From positions 126,607,050 through 126,671,049 of the forward strand of contig OX421961.1 in the NCBI GenBank assembly GCA_949128115.1: a stretch of 64,000 nt of DNA, in the 5' to 3' direction. Below, piece by piece: positions 52,790 to 63,095 of the stretch (positions are counted from its first letter, which is position 1; each line of letters opens with the position of its first letter). The DNA is from Anaspis maculata (lineage: Eukaryota > Arthropoda > Insecta > Coleoptera > Scraptiidae). The notes beneath the pieces were generated by a model, which did no database searches, had not been told where the DNA came from, and saw nothing but the letters and a program-made list of their open reading frames with translations. The position numbers and the translations under genes are program-made.

Positions 52790-54010
52790 TAAAAAGGACC
52801 CACCCTAGATTTCTCGCCGCCAAAATTTTCCCCAAGAAAACGCCGGAACAGGTCGATTTTTATTTTGAGGGGGACATCTAGGACACACAATGTCAAATTT
52901 TTATCTTCAACCCCTTCGCCTCCACCCTACCCTTCTTGAGAATTTCAAATTGCACCACCGATGTTGTGATGTATCAAATTAAAGGTATAATAAAATTCTC
53001 TTTCTTGCAAACATATTTTTTTTTTTTCAAATCATCCCTCAACCTTCTCAAAATTCTCTCATTAAAAATTAAAAGAAAGCTTCTTCCCTATTAGCTCCCG
53101 ATTCTTGAAAAATAGATTTTCCAACGAAAACAGGTAGATTTTTATTTCGAAGAAGGCATCTATGACACGTATCGCCAAATTTTTATCTTCAATCCCTTCG
53201 CCCCCACCCTAACCTACTGTTACGTGTATTTCGCGTACAGGTTTGAATATAATTGAGACGATCGTTTTAAAACACACACTGTTTATTTCTGCGTACTACA
53301 ATAAATACACGCCAACAGTTATCTACTTGGGATTATCGCTGTGATTACCACTCGCTTTGAATCCGCTCACTACCACTTCGCATTCCAATTCAATACTGCT
53401 CGTGAGGCAGCGACTGATGCCTTATATAGATCCGACTAATCCATCTCGAATGTTACATGCATTCTCCAGCAGTTTCTATAATGATCCGGCATACGATTTT
53501 CTATGCGATTCCCGAATAATCACACACCTTCCGCGTGTTTCCCGTGTGCTCCGAAATGTCTGAACCTCCGCCAAAATGGACAGATGTGCCTTGATTGAGC
53601 GTTGAAGGTTCTCCATTGAGTTTCACATACAAGCACGCTCTGGAATGCACTAATGCACAATAACACTTCGCTTTTGTACACTGCGATCTAATGGGTGGAA
53701 GAATCCAGAAAGATCGCGTGTTTAGCAGTATGCACGGAATCGCCGCTCGTAACACTACTTGAAAATTTCATATAGCAACATTTACCTTGATCATCAGAGA
53801 GACCAGATACATCAGAGTGAAGGCAGTGAAATTCTCTTTCTGTCAAAAATAATTTCAAGTTTTCTAAACCTCCTTCTAACTCTTTTCAAAAATTCTCTGA
53901 ATTGAGAGGCGAAGGGGTTGAAGATAAAAATTTGGCAATATGTGTCCTAGATGTCTCCTTCGAAAGAAAAATCGACCTGTTTTTGCTGGAGAATCTAAAT
54001 ATTTCTCAAG
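52790..54010. mobile_element. Decayed fold-back split by a solo LTR
   Basis: AACAGGTCGATTTTTATTTT and CATCTAGGACAC near 52850 are mirrored by GTGTCCTAGATGTCTCC and AAAAATCGACCTGT near 53950-53980; ATCTTCAACCCCTTCGCC is mirrored by GGCGAAGGGGTTGAAGAT. A second direct copy lies at about 53130-53217. Related to the fold-back at 41383-42334. Ends are too decayed to place exactly. Confidence 0.65.
53218..53754 (-). mobile_element. Solo LTR, family B, complete
   Basis: 537 bp from TGTTACGTGTATTTCGCG to CGCTCGTAACA, flanked by CTAC at 53214-53217 and 53755-53758. On the minus strand it has a TATATAAGG box and an AATAAAC signal, setting minus orientation. No internal region. Related LTR pieces are at 41289-42640 and 56657-57280. 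Confidence 0.93.
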
Positions 54011-54580
54011 GATCGGCGGTTAACGGGAGACCTTATTCCTTTTGTTTGACAATGAAAAAATTTTGAGAAGGGTTTGGGGTGGTTCAAAAGAGTTCAAAGT
54101 ATGTTTGACAAAAAGAAAATTTTATTACCTTCAATTTGATGTTCCACGACATAGGTAGTTCTATTTGTAATTTTAAAGTAGGGTGGGTGGCGGCGAAGGG
54201 GTTGAAGAGTGACAGACCGATTTTCAGGCCTCAAATAAAAATTTTGTCTGTTGCAAACAAGTGACATATTGACAGATATATTCCTTTGCAACCAATAGTA
54301 TATTATTCAACAAGCGGGTAATGATTGCTTCTTAGAACTCATGAGGATGTAGTTTGCCGACACGAGCCTTGGCGAGCCATTACCCGCGAGTAGAATACTC
54401 TGCTTTATCCAGTCTTATTAAAAATGCAGGCATGTGTGCGCGTGATAATGCGTGCATTATTCAATAGGATTGGATAAAAGTTTTTAGAAGAAAATACTGA
54501 TGGAATTGAACTTTTTTTCAAATTTCAACCCCTAATGTTGACAGGATGACATGTGCGATAACCGCGATTCGCAAACAACT
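54011..54580. other. Unassigned DNA, partly fold-back derived
   Basis: The stretch near 54100-54230 repeats the CTTCAATTTGATG and GGCGAAGGGGTTGAAGA motifs of the fold-back family; the rest shows nothing. Confidence 0.4.
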
Positions 54581-54590
54581 AACACAATGA

Positions 54591-54933
54591 TGGAGGAGCT
54601 TGTGGTGTGGTTAGTTAGCGCGTTCGACTACCACTCCAGAGGTCGCGGGCTCAATCTCCGCCGGGGACGGATTTTCGGCCTCGAAAACAAGCTCCCTGGT
54701 TTAGTTGGAATGCTTGCTAAATGCAAGACGCGCCGTGTCGCATAGCACGTAAAATACGAACGATGGTGCCGACCCCATGCGATGTTGGTGGTCGTTAAAA
54801 ATCCCTACCCTGTGTTGGAACACACAGGGGTTCGGCAAAATTTCCGGTATAGTGGAGGAAAGCATTCACCGGCGTCGGTGTTAGGCCTCGTTGCGGAAAT
54901 AGGCCGACGTTAAATAAACGAATTAAAAGAAAA
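54591..54933 (+). mobile_element. tRNA-derived SINE with 10 bp TSD
   Basis: Flanked by AACACAATGA at 54581-54590 and 54934-54943, an exact direct repeat. Box A-like GGTTAGTTAGCGCG (about 54607-54620) and box B-like GGGCTCAATCTCC (about 54646-54658) form the pol III promoter in a tRNA-like head, followed by a 230 bp body with GTGTTGGAACACACAGGGGT and an A-rich tail (AATTAAAAGAAAAA). A complete, fairly young copy. Confidence 0.9.
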
Positions 54934-54943
54934 AACACAATGA

Positions 54944-56262
54944 GACGTGTGCTTGATAGACAAATAAAATGAATCTATCACATTAGCTGTATTCCTTTTA
55001 CACGAAAGCTCAGATAATTTCATCTCAGTTAAAGAGAGAAAAAGCGAGAATTGCATGAGAGGGAGAGAGAACAACTAGCAATTGAAGTGAGAGTTCTTAG
55101 TTCAGATGATAAAAAGAACGCAGCTATTGATGGCATGCCATTATTACAGATCTAGGACTAGGAAGGTTATTTAATCTGGGATGAACTGGTCGCTTCCCGA
55201 AATGACGGCTTTATGACAAGTTTCGCAAGATGAATGGTCGGAATAACTACTTGCAATTTCAATTGTAGAATCCAGTTCCACAACAAAGGTCTGAGGGCAC
55301 AGAGTGTCTGCATTTTGTACACGGGCGGAACGGCGTCAAAACAAATGTTATCCCAGTAGGAGAACACAACGAAGTCATAACCATTAATTTTATGTTTTTT
55401 ACCACAGCAGGGAGCGCTGCAGCTCTTCAAACGCAAAATTATTATATCGTGTAGGCCCCTACGCAGAAACGTGGAAAGGATGGGATATGGCTGCCATTTT
55501 TCCAGTTTCTGAACAGAAATGTTTTTTGAGAGGGCACCATCCATACACATACAGGATAAACGACCCGAACCATAAATTAATTTATGTTGACATTCATGCC
55601 AAACATACAAAGGTGTCCTCGTCTTTGTAGTTATCTGCTTCTCTGCTCTCATTCGTGTTTATTGATGTTTCGTCCCGGTAAACGGTTTGTTGAGCCGCAG
55701 ATATCCTAGCTTTTCTTTCAGTTTGTTCTGTTCCTACATTATAGGAGGCTTGAGCTAATAAAACCATCACGGAATTTCACAATGGGGGCGTTTATTAGAT
55801 ATACTTCTGATGCCTAATGATGAGTTTTGGAAAAGTACCTTCAGGTGTTGGAGGGCACACGCCTCGGCGCACGCTCGTCGATTCACGTTTTGGAACTTGC
55901 CTCACCGGAATTATTGAAACTAAAAATAGTGGACGTCATTAGGCTCGCGTGGAAAATCCAATCAAGGTAAATTGCACCGGCCGAAAGAGCCCATTACGCG
56001 AAAATTGTGACTTTGTGCGGGTGTGGCATCAGGAGACTAATAAAAGTTTGATTTGTATGCATATTTTTTCTGGTGTTATGTTATCACATTTCGCCATCAG
56101 CAGGATTCTATTGATAGAGATACATTTTTGCAATTTGCATTGAAAAGCCGTTGGCTGAAAAGGCGTTCTGGCACTTCTGGCGCTGGCCGCGCTGGGGAGG
56201 CATGATAAATATGTCGAAACAGGGTATACGCGCGGATTTCGTCGTCTTTTTAGTTTCAACAC
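54944..56262. other. Intergenic DNA with a 161-codon ORF
   Basis: The minus-strand frame 55167-55652 is long for chance in AT-rich DNA and has several Cys/Trp residues (YVWHECQHKLIYGSG, SAPCCGKKHK), but I recognise no family. It could be an exon or a TE fragment. Nothing else. Confidence 0.35.
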
Positions 56263-56376
56263 AGCAATACTTACCTGTCAAGTTGTCAGGTTGTGTGCCT
56301 GTCAAAAATTATTAGGTTTAGCAATACTTACCTGTCAAGTTGTCAGGTTGTGTGCCTGTCAAAAATTATTAGGTTT
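56263..56376. repeat. Exact 57 bp tandem duplication
   Basis: Two identical units, each starting AGCAATACTTACCTGTCAAG and ending ATTATTAGGTTT. The second runs directly into the palindrome at 56371. Confidence 0.95.
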
Positions 56377-56506
56377 GTTCCATCAGCAGTCCCTGACTGT
56401 CCGTGGACGTCAGCAGCCTGCGCATTACGATTTATGGAACGCCAAAATCGTAATGCGCATGCTGCTGACGTCCACGGACAGTCAGGGACTGCTGATGGAA
56501 CAAACC
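56371..56506. repeat. Near-perfect 136 bp palindrome
   Basis: Arms of about 64 bases (AGGTTTGTTCCATCAGCAGT on the left; ACTGCTGATGGAACAAACCT on the right) with one mismatch (C/A at the GCAGCCTGCG position) and a short loop around ATGGAACGCC. Either a young MITE or a fold-back replication product. Confidence 0.93.
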
Positions 56507-56656
56507 TATTATTTGATCATCAAAATAGTTTATTATCATACAAGTTTCATAAAGACGTAATATTGTAACACGACTGGTTTTGGGGCACGACGAGCTTGCG
56601 AGGAGTGCTCCAGAGGAAGGAGTGTGACAATACGTCTTATTAATAAACGAGTATAA

Positions 56657-57280
56657 TGTTACGAACGGCGATGACCGTGCAATCCGGAAACACACGATAT
56701 TTCTAGGCTCTTCCACGGCCGCAGCGTACAAATGCGCGGAGTTCTGGACATTTCTAGAGTAAACTTGATGGCATTGAAATACATGGAGACTTCAACGCCT
56801 GATGAAGACATATCTGTCCATTTGGCGGCGGCGCCGGCTCTAGGGCACGACAGACTTATACGCGAAATGTATTGGATTATTCGGGAGTCGCCTAGAAAAT
56901 CGTATTTTATTTATTTAATTGTCTTATTTTACGAGGCGGCATTCAGCTATAAGCTGCTCTACCATGCAACCTCGGGGACAGCACAAAATATCCATGGATG
57001 AAGTAGGATTCGAACCCACACAGGGCAGCGCGAATGGTTTGGCTTATGCCGGGTCACTGTCGAGTTTGCTGGAAGATGATGGAAAGTTCGGGAACACTTT
57101 TCGGAGGCCTATATAAGGCATCAACCGTCAGCTCACGGGCCGTTATGAATTGGAATGCGAAGTGGTAGCGAGCGGATAAAGAGCGAGTAGTAATCAGCGA
57201 TAATTCCAAGTAGATAATTTTATTGTTGGCGTGTATTTATTTTGGTACGCAGTAATAAACAGTGTGTGTTTTGAAACGAT
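56657..57280 (+). mobile_element. LTR fragment, family B, with nested SINE
   Basis: Starts TGTTACGAACGGCGA and follows the minus-strand solo LTR of 53218-53754 throughout: CACACGATATTTCT, TCTGTCCATTTGGCGG, a TATATAAGGCATCA box, GAATTGGAATGCGAAGTGG, and AATAAACAGTGTGTGTTTT. It stops at AAACGAT, losing the last 50 bp and the CGTAACA end. A SINE at 56906-57044 separates its two halves. Confidence 0.88.
56906..57044 (-). mobile_element. 5'-truncated SINE inside an LTR
   Basis: Compared with the uninterrupted LTR (AATCGTATGCCGGATC on the minus-strand copy), about 139 bp is inserted between AATCGTAT and TATGCCGGGTC, with TAT repeated at both edges. On the minus strand it contains a consensus box B GGGTTCGAATCC (about 57005-57016), then a body with GGTAGAGCAGC and an A/T-rich tail (AATTAAATAAATAAA). 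The tRNA head is cut before box A. Confidence 0.75.
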
Positions 57281-57624
57281 ACATTTCCCTAATATGTAAT
57301 CAATCACCTGGAAATTGTAAATTCTGGCTGCTAAAAATAAAAACGATTGATAGGTGACAATTCAGAACTGACGTTCGCCTACCTTCTGATATCAAAAAAT
57401 TGTTCCTATTGGTTGAAAAACAGTTAATTAATATGCTCCATTAGAGCACTGTTTTCGATGTTATAATGAATCCATTAGTAACGCAAAGTGGATAAATTTT
57501 ACTTTTTAACCATGAGAATTTTGACAACTCTTAGAATTTCAGAGTAGTGAAGAATTAGTTTATCACATCCATATACCATAATGAAACCAAATTGAATTTT
57601 TTTTCCTTCAGGATTAGGCGCATC

Positions 57625-57959
57625 AATACGCTCAATTAGTGATGACGTCAAAAGTTGAGTTTTGTATGAGAACAATCTCTGCTAGGTTGGCAGCACTCAC
57701 CGTCACTCCTGATTTCCACCCTCTCCCCTTCCCACATCCTTCAATGCAGATGTCAAATGAAATGTAAAATGTATTTAACCAGCATTATACCCACCTTCGA
57801 AGGCCTTTTTGGTTACGGAACATCCTACAGGAAGGTCGTTGTATCTATTGATCCGCAAATATTTCATTGGCTGCCACTTTGACAAGAAGTGTTGCCAACT
57901 TACGTGTTCGTTGTTTTCATACAAAACTCACGTTTTGACGTCACACTAATTGAGCGTAT
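57625..57959. mobile_element. MITE, TACGCTCAATTAGTG ends
   Basis: TACGCTCAATTAGTGATGACG is mirrored by CGTCACACTAATTGAGCGTA; the arms extend through GAGTTTTGTATGA and GGTTGGCA. Length 335 bp, non-coding. Confidence 0.88.
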
Positions 57960-58071
57960 ATCAAGATTATTAGCGCCGGATCGGTTTAAGTAAAATAGAT
58001 GTAGATCCTTAATTTGATTATAAATTCCAATTGTTTTTCAAAAAAGTAATTGCTATGTCGGCATTATAGTA

Positions 58072-59150
58072 CAGGAATTTTAACTGGAATGTCACTTGAA
58101 CCTCAAAAAAAAAATTGTAGTCGTGAAAATCCGTGAAAATCACAGGTTCTGTTCAGAATTTTGTGCTCTTTCCAAATTTTTGGGTTTCAGAAAAATCCCA
58201 GCAGAGACTTTTTTTTTAGAGCTGTCAAAAGTCTGAAAACTGATAATTGCGAACAATTTCAAATTAATCAAAATTTTTCATGAGATTTCAAGTATACACA
58301 GTTATGTGGACACTGCAAATGTTGAGAATGAACATTTGAACCATTCTGAACCAAACACGATGGAAAATTTCATAGTTCTGTTGGAACATTTTGATTTTTT
58401 CTGTCAAATGTATATGATATAGGAAAAATAGTAAAAAAATCACTAAAACCTTGGAAAAATATGGACGTCCTGAAAATTCGATATTCTGTTCAGACTTGAA
58501 TGCCCTACTACATACCTAAAATTGACAAAAATCCCACCCTAGGGTTTTGAGTTATCGGAGGGGGGGGGGTAATCAATTGAAACTCAAAATGGAGGGAATG
58601 AAACCTGTTAATCCATTGGATGCAAATACATCGCAATTAGATGCATCATATCTCGTTGATACCATTTTGGCACAAAAAGTGTCGATCATTGTTGAAGGGG
58701 GGTCGTGGGAGGGGCGGAGCTCAGCTAGGTGATTCTTTTTGTTTTCCTGGTCATATATAACCGATCACGACAAGTTTGGTATATTTTCCAACTAAACTGC
58801 AACTCCTGACCTCGAATCCGATGTGTAAATTCGAATAGAAACAAGTTTGAATAAGTTAACTTGAAAAAACTTGTTTTTTCAGACTGTTAGAGGTCTGAAT
58901 CCTTCAAAAATATTTCAAGGGCCATTAGATTGAAGTGTCTTTTCCACGAAAATCATCCACTCGATGTATTATTTTATATGAAATTATTTGCAATTATAAG
59001 TTTTCAGATTTTTGACAGCTCTAACAAAAAAAGCCTCCGCTGTGATTTTTTTGAAACCCAAAAATTTGGAAAGAGCACAAACTTCTGAACAAAACCTGTG
59101 ATTTTCACGACAACAGTATTTTTTTTGAGGTCAAAATCTATTTTTCTTGG
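58072..59150. mobile_element. Fold-back element, family C, copy 1
   Basis: Outer arms: GTGAAAATCACAGGTTCTG and CTCTTTCCAAATTTTTGGGT near 58130-58190 are mirrored by ACCCAAAAATTTGGAAAGAG and AACCTGTGATTTTCAC near 59060-59105. The interior (58430-58870) is about three quarters identical to the arms of the larger copy at 61610-63095 (CATTTTGGCACAAAAAGTGTC, GAATGAAACCTGTTAATCC). No transposase. Confidence 0.82.
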
Positions 59151-60307
59151 GCTATTAGAAGAGTTCAGGACAGAAGGGAGATTTTCAGGTAGGCCAGCTG
59201 TGACTCTCTTTTCCTGAAATTGTGGGCAGTCTATTAGGATAATATCAACATATATTATGCTGGATTGAGTTGATAGTGTTACACTGATTACACTGTTCAG
59301 CTGGTAGTTTTTTGAAGATATGGGAGTATGTTGGGGAATGAGAGAAAATGTCGGAGAGAATGATCTTGTGTTTTTCTCTGCAACATAGAGTCTGCAATCA
59401 CCCTGTATCCATTATATTTGTGCATTATCCCATGGAAGCAACAGACTTGTTTTCGACAGTGGGTGCCAGTTTTTGCAATATACCACTTATTATTCTATTG
59501 CAAGCATCATCACCTGCTTAATGACCAGCACTTCGGCTTTTTTTTTACTCTATTTAGCGACAAATTACAAAATTTTGCATCATCCAAGGTTGAAAAATTC
59601 ACAGCGGGTGCACGGAGTAACAAAAAAATTCATGGGTATAAATGATAATAATATGTATTAAGCTGAATTCCTAGACAAAAATAATAGGACAGAAAATGCG
59701 ATTTTGTATGTCAAATATTTGGAATTCGAGGGCTCCTCATGGCCAATATGAGGACTTTGACATGTAATGAAATTTCGCATTTTCTGTCCGAATATTCGCA
59801 TCTGGAAATCCAGCTTTATCCAGGTATTACAAAAACCTGAGCCATTTTCGGTACGGAGGAGCTTGCTAGCGGCAGGTCTAATAATCTAATTTAACGATCT
59901 GATGGTGATCAGGTGATCTAATCAGCAGTGTTGTTTGTTATCTAGATAGAATTATCCGGATAAATCATTTAGATAAAACCCTGTTATCTATTATTTCACC
60001 TAGATACAATAAATTATCTGTTATCTTATCTTAGATACAAAACGGGTCATCTGATGAATGATTTTAGAGAACAAATGGAATAATATTTAAATTTTCCTTC
60101 AACTCCTATTTTGGTCAATAACACAAACTCCATGCCTAAATCCTAAAAAGTTTCTGTTTAGCTGATCTTTTTCACGTGTTCGGCTGTTTCAGTATTATAG
60201 GTTTGCATCCTTCTTTTTGGCTGATGGTAGTAATAGTGACGTCATGTATAACAAAAAAGTTCTAATGCTATTTAATTATAGTCCAGTTATAGCCAAAAAT
60301 GCACTCA
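59151..60307. other. Unassigned AT-rich DNA
   Basis: Contains the small palindrome at 59686-59790 and a TTATCTAGATA-rich stretch (59940-60050) partly mirrored at 60660-60740. No gene. Confidence 0.4.
59686..59790. mobile_element. Small inverted-repeat element
   Basis: GGACAGAAAATGCGATTTTG at the left is mirrored by AAATTTCGCATTTTCTGTCC at the right, total 105 bp with CTCATGGCCAATATGAG in the centre. Confidence 0.75.
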
Positions 60308-60610
60308 TGGGGCCTTGCAATTGAAAAACTCAACGTGAGGTCGCCACTACTGTAGGGGGCGCCCTCGGGGGCGCCTACTTCAATGAAGCGGCCGTAACCA
60401 CGGGAAAAACATGGGAGTTTGAGTATAGTTTGACCAGTAACTGACAGTGACTGGAGACGTCAAGCAAGAAACAGAGGTTGTCCAAATTTCAAATCAAGAC
60501 ATAAAATGACGGACGTCGGTCGCTGAAGCGTCAACGCCGTCAAAATTGTCGAATTTGCCCCCAACGGTCGTGGCGCCCTCGGTGTGTGAAAGTGGCAGTG
60601 CAAGGCCCCA
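60308..60610. mobile_element. MITE, TGGGGCCTTGCA ends
   Basis: TGGGGCCTTGCA and TGCAAGGCCCCA are perfect 12 bp terminal inverted repeats 303 bp apart. The interior is GC-richer than its surroundings (GGGGGCGCCCTCGGGGGCGCC region) and non-coding. It lies inside the TTATCTAGATA-type sequence (59940-60740), which may be an older hAT-like element with CAGTGTTG at its left end. Confidence 0.75.
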
Positions 60611-61609
60611 TTATCAGAGAATTTTTTCTGCAAGTTCTCATTAGGTGTCACTTTGTCTACATAATCAGTTGCAGAATTATATATTCTATCTTATCTAGAT
60701 AGAAAAATTCAGAATTATATTTGTTATATTATCTAAATAAATTAAAAAGGCGCTATCTGTGATTCTGTGCACTGCACAACACGAAACTGCTGATCATTCT
60801 CGTATGTTGAATTTTCATGTCACTAAACATGAGTGGTATGCAGTAGATTCGTTTTAATTTGCAACTGGAAACCCGTTGGATCCCGCAAGTTTCCTGTAGA
60901 CTTACTGATGCATGTTTCTCAGTAATTATTGAGTGACCTTTTACATGCCACGATGATTCTGGGTAAACATGAAGGCATATCAAAGAGTTTTCAATTTTCG
61001 AAAGCTATTTCGTCGAAATTGAGTCGTTGACCGCAAAGATTTCAATTACTTATGATTAGCCTTTTGTATAGTCAGAGCGGCTCCACCCGAAAGGCCTCCG
61101 AATTAAAGTCAGTGAATTTGGCATTTGGATAATTGAATTAATATCATATTCCCAAACGAACATCAGATGAAAAGCAAGAAATCGCAGAAAAATCGACCAC
61201 AGACGAAGGTCGTTAAGGCCTCAGGCCTTTGACAAATACTTAGTCTCTCAGAACATAGCAGAGATCGGCACAAAAAGTGGTCTTATGGGGGGCGAATTTT
61301 TAGCGGACCGAAGAGAAGAATCCGAAAGACTGTAATATAACTTGACAAAAAATTGCTAAAGAAGGGATGATGCTTTGTTTTGCCTGCGGCCATCATGCGT
61401 GAAACACGACCATATTAGAAAATTGACGTGGGATAAAAGCTCAAAGTCGTAAACAGCAACAATATCGAGCTTTTAGTAGGGCAGCTAGTACCAACACGGC
61501 AGACTTTAGTGTTTTCGGACCGTAACTCGTAATCATTACAAGGGCTCAGTCAATTATTATTATTAGTCATGTCAGCAGGCTTTTCACGACATTGTAAAGG
61601 TATAGGTTC
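60611..61609. other. Intergenic DNA, no recognised gene
   Basis: No domain, RNA gene or clear repeat recognised beyond the TTATCTAGATA region at its left edge. Confidence 0.4.
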
Positions 61610-63095
61610 CCAATAGTATGCTTTCAGGTGTTATAATAGTGCAAGAAAGATAGATTTCAACCTCGGAAAAAATGTGGATGTCCTGAAAATTTGATATTTT
61701 GTTCAGAATTGAGTGCTCTACAACATATCCAAAATCGTCAAAAATCGCACCCGGGGGTTTTGAGCTATTGGAGGGGGGGTGAAAAATTGCCGGTAAAAAT
61801 GGAGGGGATGGAACCCGTCAATCCATTGGATGCGAATACATTATAGTTCGACGTATCATATCCCATTGATACTATTTTGGCACAAAAAGTGTCACTGTGT
61901 CAGTGTCACTTTTTTTTTCACTGTTAGAGGTCTGAATCCCTCGAAAATAGTTCATGGTCCATTAAATTGAAGTGTATTCTCCACAAAAATCATGCACTTT
62001 ATGTTTAATTTTGTTTCTCAAGTTTAAAAAATTGATTTGAACTTGAGCCGGCGCGGCGCGTCGTCTACTACTGACCAGAACACTACAGCATGCACCTTTA
62101 AATGAAAACACCTCAAACTATTGAAGAAATAACAACTCATCTTTGAAAATTGGAGGATCTGTGGAGAATTGAATTTCCTATAACATAAACAAAATCGCCA
62201 TGAATCGCACTGCAGGGTTTTGAGTTATTTAAGTGGAGAGGTAACAGTTCATAGAGTATGAATCCTGTCAAAGTGTTATCCTCATCCTCGAATAACTCGA
62301 AATCCTGCATTGCGATTTATGGCGATTTTGTTCATGTTATAAGGAATTCAGTTCTGCACAAATCCTCCAATTTTCAAAGATGAGTTGTTATTTCTTTAAT
62401 AGTTTGAGGTGTTTTCATTTAAAGGTGTATGCTGTAGTGTTCTGGTCAGTAGTAGACGACACGCCGTGCCGGCTCAAGTTCAAATCGATTTTTTAAACTC
62501 GAGAAACAAAATTATACATCGAGTAGATGATTTTTGTGGAGAATACACTTCAATTCAATGGTCCCTGGAAATTTTCTAAAAATGATCACCTCCAACAGTA
62601 AAACAAAAATTCGTCAAAATTGTCAAAGAAAAAACAAGTTTTTTAAAGTTAACTTGTTCAAACTTGTTTTCATTCGAATTTACACATCGGATACAAGTTC
62701 AGGAGATTGAATTTAGTCGGAAAAGATACCAAACTTGTCGTGATCGGTTCTACATGTCCGGAAAAACAAAATGGATCACCTAGCAGAGCTTCGCCCCCCC
62801 CACTACTCCCCTTCAACAATGATGGACACTTTTTGTGCCAAAATGGTATCAAGGGGATATGATACGTCGAACTATAATGTATTCGCATCCAATGGATTGA
62901 CGGGTTCCATCCCCTCCATTTTTACCTGCAATTTTTCACCCCTCCTCCAATAACTCAAAACCCCCGGGTGTGATTTTTGGCGATTTTGGATATGTTGTAG
63001 AGCACTCAATTCTGAACAGGATATCAAATTTTCATGACGTCCATATTTATTCCGAGGTTTTGCCGATTTTTTTACTATTTTTCCTGTACTATAAG
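61610..63095. mobile_element. 1.5 kb fold-back element, family C, copy 2
   Basis: Almost the whole length is a palindrome: GAATTGAGTGCTCTACAACA (about 61708) pairs with TGTTGTAGAGCACTCAATTC (about 62994), GAACCCGTCAATCCATTGGA with TCCAATGGATTGACGGGTTC, and TTGGCACAAAAAGTGTC with GACACTTTTTGTGCCAA. The inner half continues (CCTTTAAATGAAAACACCTC with GAGGTGTTTTCATTTAAAGG) around a centre near 62265. No coding sequence; the open frames inside are arm artefacts. Confidence 0.9.

Noticed and set aside
50613..52797. 8 bp target duplication for the TAGTGTTG element
   Set aside because: Flanks GAAAGAAC and TAAAAAGG do not match, so only the inverted ends support the hAT-like call.
55167..55652. 161-codon minus-strand ORF as a gene
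   Set aside because: Long but without recognisable family, signal peptide or splice evidence; kept only as a remark in the intergenic entry.
57000..57020. Minus-strand tRNA (GGTTCGAATCC)
   Set aside because: Only the T-arm half is present before a SINE body; box A-like GGTAGAGCAGC lies downstream, not upstream.
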